From NCBI GenBank assembly GCA_947456995.1, contig CANGVB010000002.1:1-21638 (forward strand): DNA of 21,638 nt. Direction: 5' to 3'. Under the pieces are notes generated by a model. It was not told the DNA's origin. It was given only the letters and a program-made list of their open reading frames with translations, and searched no databases. Positions 15,838-21,638 of this stretch are shown here, piece by piece (the first letter of the stretch is position 1; the number at the start of each line of letters is the position of its first letter). This stretch comes from Bryobacteraceae bacterium (lineage in GTDB: Bacteria > Acidobacteriota > Terriglobia > Bryobacterales > Bryobacteraceae). The position numbers were made by a program, and so were the translations under genes.

Positions 15838-18342
15838 TTATTGGGGTGGCTTCACAAGTGAGGTTTCGAGGGAGCGCAAGCTGGCTTCGATTTCTTCTCG
15901 GAGGAGGCTTGTGGAACCGGAAGTGGACTCGCCGATTCGGTTGAGCGCTTTTTTGGAGGCCTCAATAGCTTGCTGCACCTGCGCCTTTTGCTTCAAGCTC
16001 TGCCCTTCGGCGAGAAGTAAGGCCGCCTCACCATAAGCGACGACGTCCTTCATCGGAGGATCCCCAAGTGCTTCAATCCGCATTGCCTGCTCGAAAGACT
16101 CAAGGGATTGATCGCGCTTGCCGAGCCGAGCCTGCACCACACCATGCTTCCGTAGCGAGCAGGCCAGCAGCAACCTGGCTTCCTTGCCTGCATCCAGTTT
16201 TCGAAAATGCTCAACCATCTCCGCTAGTACAAATCCGGAAGAAACGTCATGGGCATCCACCTCAGATACAGCAGTCTTGTAGACGAGGTTTGATTCTGTC
16301 ATCTGGCCTAATTTTCTCAACGCATTTCCGTAACGCAGCCGGGTCTGGATTCGAAGCCTGTTAATCTCTGGATTCGATTCCAACTGGTCCAGCACATTGA
16401 GACCATCCTGACATTCCGGGAGCGCTTCCTTGATCTGGTTACGCAGTAAAAACGCGGTGCAAAGATTCGTCCGGGCCAGAGCCGTGAGCCGTATCGCCTG
16501 GGGCCCGGCCGTCACCCGGCTCGCCGCAGCAAGCGAATCTTTGTAAGACTGAATCGCGGCAGGCATTTGAGTTGCCTTCAGATAGCCATTACCCAAAAGC
16601 CTCTGCGTTTCAGCAAGACGCAAAACAGATGCTTGAGGTGCTTTAGGGCCAGACGCAAGACGCGTCCGAATCTGTAAAGACTGAATCAACGCGGGGATCG
16701 ATAATGCAGCGGCCTCACGCTCATCTTCAAAGAGAGTGCTCATGATCTCAGCACTCTGCTCGTAAGCCGTAGCAAGATCTTCCTGCAGAGAAGGATCGTT
16801 TCCCTGCTTTAGAGATAGAGCTTCCAAATGCTTGAGAGCGGCCAGCACAGCTTGCGTGCGCGCCGGCCCCGTACCCGGAACATCCTTCAGCGACTCATTC
16901 ACATCAACAAGAACTGAGGTGGCCAGCGATCTTACGCTCTGGTATCGTGTTTCGGCAGATGCTCGTTGGGCCTCAGCTCGCCCGCGTTCCGTCAGAGCTT
17001 CTTTCGACCTCTCCTCCGCCACCAGCCTCTGCCGCTCGGCTTGCACTTGCGCGTCAAGAGCCAACTGACGCTGGTCAAGCGCGTGCTTGCGCTCAGCTTC
17101 GGCAATAGCTCTCGCTTCAATTGCTTCAGCACGCTCCGCTTGTGCAATGCGCGCCTGATTGAGCGTAGTAATCGTGCCCGAAGCAACCGAAAGCAAAATC
17201 ATCGCTGTCGCGCCGGCCGCAAGCCTGTGCCGGCTGGCAAACTTCCAGAGACGATAACGCCAGTTGTCGGCTTGCGCCAGAATCGGCCTTCCACCCAGAT
17301 GCCGCTCAATGTCCTCCCGGAACTGATCCACAGACCCATAGCGCCGCGCAGGCTCCTTGGCCATCGCCTTCAGAATGATGTTGTCCAGATCGCCTCTGAG
17401 CTTCTTCTGCTTTGCCGGCAGGGCAACAGTGCTGGGCCTTGGCACTTCTGTATCCAGCACCGCCTGCAATATATCGGGGACGGCTTGCGATGTCACTCGA
17501 TAGGGCCGGGCGCCTCCCGTGAGGGAATGAAACAACAGCACCCCTAACGAGTAAACATCAGACGCCGTTGAAATCGGTTCTCCCCGAATCTGCTCCGGGC
17601 TTGCAAATTGCGGCGTTAAGCGGACGGCAACGGTTGCCGTATCGTCCCGCCCCGGGTCGAGCACCTTGGCGATGCCGAAATCCAGCAGCTTCACTTCCCC
17701 CGACTCGGTGACCAGAATGTTGGATGGCTTTAGATCCCGATGAACGATCAGGTTCTGGTGGGCAAAGGAGACGGCCGAGCAAATCTTGAGAAAGAGCCTG
17801 AGGATCTCTTCAACGCTGGAGTTATGGCTTTCAATGTATTGATCCAGTTGCTTGCCATCGACGTACTCCATGATCAGATACAGGAGGCCATCTTCGGTGG
17901 ATCCGCCATCGAGCAGTCTGGCAATATTCGGGTGCTCCAGTTGGGCCAGAATCTGCCGTTCGCGGCGAAACGAATCCAGGGCCGCTTCGGCGAGCACTGC
18001 ACCGGAAATCAACTTCACTGCAACCGTTTTGTAGAAAGCTTCGTCAGCGCGAGTTGCCTGATAGACGGCACCCATTCCTCCGCGGCCAATCTCTTTGACA
18101 ACCGAATAGGCACCAAATCGACGGCCCGTAAAATCCATCGGGGCAATCTGTGTCCAGATACCACCCTCTTGTTCAAACAAACTGGAAGGCCCCTCGTGCG
18201 CAAGCAGCAGATTGCGCAATTCGGCATAAAGCAAAGGAGACCGGAATTGCAAGTCTCGAAGAAACTGGGCACGCTCGATCGGCGGCATATCGATTGCCTG
18301 ATCAAAGAGCGCGCGCAGACTTGGCTTGGATCCCGGGTTCAT
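15838..18342 (-). CDS. Membrane Ser/Thr protein kinase with C-terminal coiled-coil/TPR-like region
   Basis: Hanks-type kinase of 834 residues. The N-terminal 70 residues are helical, with ALFDQAIDMPPIERAQFL, a pattern common in acidobacterial and planctomycete kinases. The kinase domain covers about 77-345: glycine loop IGRGGMGAVY (85-94), VAVK with Lys110, helix-C Glu128, HRDLKPSNIL (catalytic Asp203), DFG (221-223) and FASPEQIRGE. All catalytic residues are present. One membrane helix lies at about 374-393. A highly charged Ala/Glu/Arg coiled coil (about 397-475) and a long helical, TPR-like region to the C-terminus follow, placed outside the cytoplasm if the topology is simple. It is divergent from a PF07638-type sigma factor, a pairing seen in Acidobacteriota and Planctomycetota, so the sigma factor is a candidate substrate or partner. 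Start ATG at 18342; a weak ribosome-binding site precedes it. Confidence 0.95.
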   Translation of the reverse strand: MNPGSKPSLRALFDQAIDMPPIERAQFLRDLQFRSPLLYAELRNLLLAHEGPSSLFEQEGGIWTQIAPMDFTGRRFGAYSVVKEIGRGGMGAVYQATRADEAFYKTVAVKLISGAVLAEAALDSFRRERQILAQLEHPNIARLLDGGSTEDGLLYLIMEYVDGKQLDQYIESHNSSVEEILRLFLKICSAVSFAHQNLIVHRDLKPSNILVTESGEVKLLDFGIAKVLDPGRDDTATVAVRLTPQFASPEQIRGEPISTASDVYSLGVLLFHSLTGGARPYRVTSQAVPDILQAVLDTEVPRPSTVALPAKQKKLRGDLDNIILKAMAKEPARRYGSVDQFREDIERHLGGRPILAQADNWRYRLWKFASRHRLAAGATAMILLSVASGTITTLNQARIAQAERAEAIEARAIAEAERKHALDQRQLALDAQVQAERQRLVAEERSKEALTERGRAEAQRASAETRYQSVRSLATSVLVDVNESLKDVPGTGPARTQAVLAALKHLEALSLKQGNDPSLQEDLATAYEQSAEIMSTLFEDEREAAALSIPALIQSLQIRTRLASGPKAPQASVLRLAETQRLLGNGYLKATQMPAAIQSYKDSLAAASRVTAGPQAIRLTALARTNLCTAFLLRNQIKEALPECQDGLNVLDQLESNPEINRLRIQTRLRYGNALRKLGQMTESNLVYKTAVSEVDAHDVSSGFVLAEMVEHFRKLDAGKEARLLLACSLRKHGVVQARLGKRDQSLESFEQAMRIEALGDPPMKDVVAYGEAALLLAEGQSLKQKAQVQQAIEASKKALNRIGESTSGSTSLLREEIEASLRSLETSLVKPPQ

Positions 18343-18379
18343 GAAATTCAGGTCTACTCTTATCCTATAGTTGGAAGGT

Positions 18380-18949
18380 ATGGAAGATCATCAAGCCCCT
18401 GGAGAAGTCACACAATTATTGATCGACTGGCGCGAAGGGCGCGAAGCAGCAGGCGGCGAAATCATCACACTGCTCTATCGCGAACTCGAGCGCATGGCCG
18501 GCTCCTATCTCCGCAACGAGAGGAGCGGCCACACCCTCGAACCAGCTGGCTTGGTAAGCGAGTTGTACCTTCGCCTCATGAAGGGCTCTGCGGTGAGCTT
18601 CCAGGATAGAGCGCATTTCTTTGCGGTTGCTGCCACGCAGTTGAGAAGGATTCTGGTCGACTACGCGCGCAAACGCAAGGGCCGCGGGGAAGAACGCTTC
18701 TTTGTCACCCTGAGTGGGCTCGAAGAGAACGCAACCGGCATGAAGGCCGAAGATATCGAAGTTCTCGAAGAAGCAATGAATCAACTCGAAAAACTCGACG
18801 AACGCGCTCACAAAGTTGTGGAGCTACGATTCTTCGGCGGCTTGAAGGAAGACGAAGTAGCCGAATTATTAGGCCTTTCGCGTACGACAATGAAAAGAGA
18901 CTGGGCCTTTGCAAGAGCCTTTCTGATTTCAAAAATGGGAGCGAAGTAA
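18380..18949 (+). CDS. ECF-like RNA polymerase sigma factor (PF07638/TIGR02999 type)
   Basis: Sigma-70-family factor of 189 residues from the ATG at 18380 (MEDHQAPGEVTQLLIDWREG). An in-frame TTG at 18371 would add three residues. GGAAGG (18373-18378) is too close to the ATG for a standard ribosome-binding site and lies inside the frame of the TTG form, so the start is uncertain. Region 2 spans about residues 25-95, with LVSELYLRLMKG and HFFAVAATQLRRILVDYARK, the signature of the group. Region 4 spans about 130-185, with LDERAHKVVELRFFGGLKED and the helix-turn-helix EVAELLGLSRTTMKRDWAFA. No anti-sigma gene is adjacent; the divergent Ser/Thr kinase is the likely controller. The TlpA-like gene starts 3 nt after the stop. 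Confidence 0.93.
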   Translation: MEDHQAPGEVTQLLIDWREGREAAGGEIITLLYRELERMAGSYLRNERSGHTLEPAGLVSELYLRLMKGSAVSFQDRAHFFAVAATQLRRILVDYARKRKGRGEERFFVTLSGLEENATGMKAEDIEVLEEAMNQLEKLDERAHKVVELRFFGGLKEDEVAELLGLSRTTMKRDWAFARAFLISKMGAK

Positions 18950-18952
18950 GCA

Positions 18953-19435
18953 ATGAAAAAGCTGGCGATTTTGTTGGTTTTGGGGCTCACCCTCTTCGCG
19001 GAAAAAAAGCCTCGTGAAAAGATGCCAGCCTTCCGCGCAAAGAGCATGAAAGGTGAAAACCTCAACAATGAAGCTCTTGCCGGCAAGCCCGCGCTCATTC
19101 AGCTTTGGGCCACATGGTGTGGCTATTGCCGCAAAGACCAGCCCATCGTAGAAAAACTTGCCAGCGAATTTCGCGATAAGGGGCTCGTCGTTGTCGCTGT
19201 CAATGTTGGCGAAACTCGCCAGAAGGTAGACGCCTATCTCAAAGACAATCCCAGGCCCGGCGTCAAACACGTACTCACAGAGGATACAAGCCTCCCAGGC
19301 TTGATCGCCCCACAGGGTTTTCCTTTCTATGTCCTGCTCGATAAAGAAGGCAAGGTTGCCGGAGTGCAGGCAGGTTCAGGAGGCGAACCCAGTTTGCGTG
19401 AAATGCTCGCCGAGGTGGGTCTCGGATCGAATTGA
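18953..19435 (+). CDS. TlpA/ResA-family thiol-disulfide oxidoreductase
   Basis: Exported thioredoxin-fold protein of 160 residues. MKKLAILLVLGLTLFA is a signal peptide with likely cleavage before EKKP. The active site is WCGYC (Cys56 and Cys59) in LIQLWATWCGYCRKDQPIV, and the cis-proline loop is GFPFYVLLD with Pro124. This is the layout of TlpA/ResA-type reductases that reduce protein thiols in the periplasm, including during cytochrome c maturation, although the target here is unknown. It begins 3 nt after the sigma factor stop codon, with GGGAG about 11 nt upstream of its ATG, so the two genes are almost certainly co-transcribed. Its stop codon lies 1 nt from the stop of the convergent HNH gene. 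Confidence 0.93.
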   Translation: MKKLAILLVLGLTLFAEKKPREKMPAFRAKSMKGENLNNEALAGKPALIQLWATWCGYCRKDQPIVEKLASEFRDKGLVVVAVNVGETRQKVDAYLKDNPRPGVKHVLTEDTSLPGLIAPQGFPFYVLLDKEGKVAGVQAGSGGEPSLREMLAEVGLGSN

Positions 19436-19436
19436 A

Positions 19437-19742
19437 CTAGCGACGCTTGCGGGAAAGCGGTTGAAAACCAGCCGGCTTGGTCCTAAGCCAATTGGCAAAC
19501 TTCGCAACTTCAGGATGCGCAAGCAGCGCCTCAATAGAATTGTAGGATTGCTCCAGATCCTTCTCGCTCAACAACGAATGAACAAACGAGTGGCAAGCCT
19601 TACATAGCAGGGCGATTCTTGTGCGCCCCTCCTCCTTGCTGTGATTGCGGGCGAATCGGGGTTTGTTGTGGCGGGATTGCGGCAGTAGATGGTGACGGGT
19701 AAGCGCGGTATCAAGACGTCCGCAAATAGCACAAGGTGGCAT
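19437..19742 (-). CDS. Small HNH-type endonuclease-like protein
   Basis: A 101-residue protein with the zinc-binding and histidine layout of HNH nucleases. A CxxC knuckle (CAICG, Cys4 and Cys7) is followed by TRHHLLPQSRHNK (His17-His18) and a second knuckle CKACHSFVH (Cys47, Cys50, His51, His55). The C-terminal part (LSEKDLEQSYNSIEALLAHP and beyond) matches a conserved tail I associate with short free-standing bacterial HNH proteins. It has no fused DNA-recognition domain and no obvious host element such as an intron, intein or phage. Substrate and role are unknown. Its ATG and first codons form one arm of a 16-bp perfect inverted repeat, and no strong ribosome-binding site is visible outside that hairpin. 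Confidence 0.85.
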   Translation of the reverse strand: MPPCAICGRLDTALTRHHLLPQSRHNKPRFARNHSKEEGRTRIALLCKACHSFVHSLLSEKDLEQSYNSIEALLAHPEVAKFANWLRTKPAGFQPLSRKRR

Positions 19743-19770
19743 CTCTAACTAGAGGATGCCACCTTGTGCT
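19728..19770. repeat. 16-bp perfect inverted repeat over the HNH start codon
   Basis: AGCACAAGGTGGCATC (19728-19743) pairs perfectly with GATGCCACCTTGTGCT (19755-19770). A further TCT/AGA match (19744-19746 with 19751-19753) leaves one bulged G and a 4-base loop. It lies between the stop codon of the secreted-protein gene (ending at 19789) and the HNH gene. The complement of 19740-19742 is the HNH ATG. No T tract follows on either strand, so it is a poor intrinsic terminator. It could instead block HNH translation in read-through transcripts, stabilise the 3' end of the upstream message, or serve as a protein-binding palindrome. Confidence 0.85.
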
Positions 19771-19788
19771 TTCAGGTTGGATTTAAAA

Positions 19789-21603
19789 CTACGGCTTGAG
19801 GTCTGGTTCCTGGATGAACGTGGCCCATTCTTCGGTCCAGTCGACATCACCGATACCGCCGATCCAGGTGGCCCACTGGTCAAAGAAGCCATCGTCCGGC
19901 GGCTGCAACCAGCTTGCCCGGAAGATCTGCGAACCAATCTGACCACGCAAGTCTGGGTTGGAGTATTCCAGAGGATTGCGCAGGAGCGGATTTGCCAGAA
20001 CAAAGAGACGCTCAGCGGGCCGCAGCAGATTACGGAAGTCGGCAACCACCTGGCTATCAAAGGTGTTGGTAGCAGGGGTAGCAGCCGCAGTTCCGTTATT
20101 CCAGCTCAGGATGCCGTTAGCGGAGAAATTACCAGCAGCAATGTTGGGCTGAATCGAATCAGCGATGTTCGCACCGCCAAAGGTACGAGTAGTCCAGTTG
20201 AAGCAGAGCATGTTGTTGAAGCTGCCGCCAGAGCCACGACGGAAATAGAGGCAAGGTGAATCGGCTTCATCAAACCCGGCAGCGTTGGAACCAATAAACG
20301 AAAAGTTGTACATCGTCGGAGTACCCAGCGGACGAGCGGCAAAGTCGCGCTCGTAGTTGTCGCTCTCGATGCCGCGGTTGGAGCGATCGGAGTTGGCAAC
20401 AAAGATGCCGTGCTGCACACGGCCGCGATAGCCGAGTTGCACGTCTACATAGTCGTCAGCACCGTAGGTTCCCACAAGATACTTGGCATCGTTGATTCCA
20501 CCAAACCACTCGAAGCTATCGTCGAAGCCATAGTGAGCCTGAAGGTACTCTGACTTCGAAGCAGTGCCGCAAGCGCCCCAGGTGAAGGAATTGCTTTCTT
20601 CGTTAGGACGGATCAGCGCACCGGCAAATTCAACGCGAACATACTTGAGCGAGCCGCAATCGTGGGCATCGTCGGTTCCACCGTAATTGCCGTCATCCCC
20701 GTCAGAGACGCCTTCGATAGGAAGCGAACCGCTGACATCATTGATGCGCGCTTTGCCCAACAATGTGAGGCCACCCCAATCGCCGCGCTGACGGCTGCCC
20801 ACAGGCTGAGAACTCGTCATGATGATCGGCTGGCTGCGCGTACCCTGTGCAACCAGGCGACCAGCCGTGGTGATCAAGAGAACACTGGCAGGCTGCGAAC
20901 CAGGAGCACCGATCACGACAGTACCAGGCTCGATAGTGAGCGTTGCGCCACCGCGAACACGAGTCACACCGCTTAGACGATATGCTTTATCGCTAGTCAA
21001 AGTGCGGCTGGTTGTGATGTTCACCGGCAAGTTCTCTACATCGCTGACAACTGCTATCTTCCAGTAAGAGCTCTTCACCACGCGGGTGCCGGTATAGTCG
21101 CGAACCTGAACAACAAGCGTGTGCATGCCGGGCTCGTTAGGTACGGCTACAGACGAAGAGACCAATGCACCACCTGCGCCAACCAGGACTTGCTTATTCC
21201 ACTCGGGCAAACGGGTGATCTGAAAGCCCTGCTCTGGCGTTCTGCCGAAGATATCCGTAACAGCACTGGTATTGCCAGGAAGATAAAACTTGGCACCTGT
21301 CTTGTTGTACTGGCGGTATGCAACCACCGTGTACGGATAGATGTCGTTGTTCGACTTCATCGTGGCGCGAATCGTGATGTTGTCTCCCGGACGGAAAACA
21401 TAATCCGATTCACCGGCGCGGCGGTTGTTGTTGGTGGCCCAAATCCAGAACGATGCAGATGTATCGATCTGGCTGACCCCCGCCAACTGGCGCTCCGCTT
21501 CCTCAGCGCTGAGGAATGGGTTGCCATTTGACTTTGAGTCGGCTGAATAGGCACTGACGGCTGCGAGGCCAAGTGCAAACATTACGAGGAGATTTTTTCT
21601 CAT
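19789..21603 (-). CDS. Large secreted beta-helix-like surface protein of unknown function
   Basis: A 604-residue exported protein. MRKNLLVMFALGLAAVSAYSA is a signal peptide. Residues about 45-190 look like a beta-sandwich (SFWIWATNNN, MHTLVVQVRDYTGTRVVKSS). From about 197 the pattern suits a right-handed parallel beta-helix: LTIEPGTVVIG, RGDWGGLTLLGKARIN. An acidic, glycine-rich stretch, SDGDDGNYGGTDDAHDCGSL (about 300-319), and KYVRVEFAG follow, then GFDDSFEWFGGINDAKYLVG (about 359-378) and GIESDNYERD. These phrases strongly recall secreted proteins common in Bacteroidota, whose function is also unknown. The C-terminal tail is Trp- and Asp-rich (DVDWTEEWATF). CTGGAG lies 5 nt before the ATG at 21603. 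No adhesion, sorting or enzyme motif is recognisable. Confidence 0.9.
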   Translation of the reverse strand: MRKNLLVMFALGLAAVSAYSADSKSNGNPFLSAEEAERQLAGVSQIDTSASFWIWATNNNRRAGESDYVFRPGDNITIRATMKSNNDIYPYTVVAYRQYNKTGAKFYLPGNTSAVTDIFGRTPEQGFQITRLPEWNKQVLVGAGGALVSSSVAVPNEPGMHTLVVQVRDYTGTRVVKSSYWKIAVVSDVENLPVNITTSRTLTSDKAYRLSGVTRVRGGATLTIEPGTVVIGAPGSQPASVLLITTAGRLVAQGTRSQPIIMTSSQPVGSRQRGDWGGLTLLGKARINDVSGSLPIEGVSDGDDGNYGGTDDAHDCGSLKYVRVEFAGALIRPNEESNSFTWGACGTASKSEYLQAHYGFDDSFEWFGGINDAKYLVGTYGADDYVDVQLGYRGRVQHGIFVANSDRSNRGIESDNYERDFAARPLGTPTMYNFSFIGSNAAGFDEADSPCLYFRRGSGGSFNNMLCFNWTTRTFGGANIADSIQPNIAAGNFSANGILSWNNGTAAATPATNTFDSQVVADFRNLLRPAERLFVLANPLLRNPLEYSNPDLRGQIGSQIFRASWLQPPDDGFFDQWATWIGGIGDVDWTEEWATFIQEPDLKP

Positions 21604-21638
21604 TGCTGCTCCAGAACTTCCTGACGTGATTTAGAAAA

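Noticed and set aside
17740..18609. A 289-residue plus-strand open frame across the kinase 5' end and the sigma factor start.
   Set aside because: It is antisense to the kinase glycine loop and overlaps the true sigma frame. The product has low-complexity Arg/Ser composition.
19728..19770. The inverted repeat as an intrinsic terminator or the end of an insertion sequence.
   Set aside because: No T tract follows on either strand, and no transposase, second copy or target-site duplication was seen in the window.
19756..20259. A plus-strand open frame beginning MPPCAF, like the first residues of the HNH protein.
   Set aside because: The similarity is only the inverted repeat read from the other strand. 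The rest is antisense to the secreted-protein gene.

Overview
This window reads as a compact chromosomal segment of an Acidobacteriota-like bacterium, probably near Bryobacter or Solibacter. That placement is inference. It rests on an ECF-like sigma factor of the PF07638 type divergent from a large Ser/Thr kinase with a coiled-coil and TPR-like C-terminal half, on a GMC oxidoreductase with a gluconate 2-dehydrogenase subunit 3-like partner, and on a secreted beta-helix-like protein. No tRNA, rRNA, CRISPR array, insertion sequence or phage gene was seen.

Layout. (1) 1-8438 is an efflux and signalling block. A CzcC/TolC-type outer-membrane protein runs off the left edge on the minus strand. Divergent from it, 32 bp away, are a NarX-type histidine kinase and a NarL-type response regulator whose genes overlap by 1 nt. 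Converging on these is a minus-strand operon encoding a lipoprotein adaptor, an RND permease, a TolC channel and a 97-residue protein of unknown function. Its cistrons are coupled by a 1-nt gap, a 4-nt overlap and a 2-nt gap. (2) 8520-11621 holds the GMC oxidoreductase and its small Tat-exported partner, both on the minus strand. An unrelated secreted protein gene on the plus strand separates them. (3) 11637-13218 holds a Uma2-type nuclease-fold protein and trpD, both minus. (4) 13264-15785 is the sucC-sucD-ndk operon, closed by a strong intrinsic terminator. (5) 15838-19435 holds the Ser/Thr kinase (minus) and, divergent from it, the sigma factor followed 3 nt later by a TlpA-like thioredoxin (plus). 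(6) 19437-21638 holds a small HNH-type protein and a 604-residue secreted protein, both minus. A 16-bp perfect inverted repeat lies between them and covers the HNH start codon.

How the genes work together. The adaptor, permease and channel should form one tripartite pump. The two-component pair sits between this pump and a second outer-membrane efflux gene and could regulate either. GMC and subunit 3 should form an exported FAD-dependent dehydrogenase. sucCD and ndk link succinyl-CoA to nucleotide phosphate exchange. The kinase and sigma factor probably form a phosphorylation-controlled transcription module. The genome is tightly packed: three convergent gene pairs are separated by at most 1 nt or overlap, and several divergent pairs share less than 75 bp. 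No gene-free stretch longer than 300 bases exists in the window.
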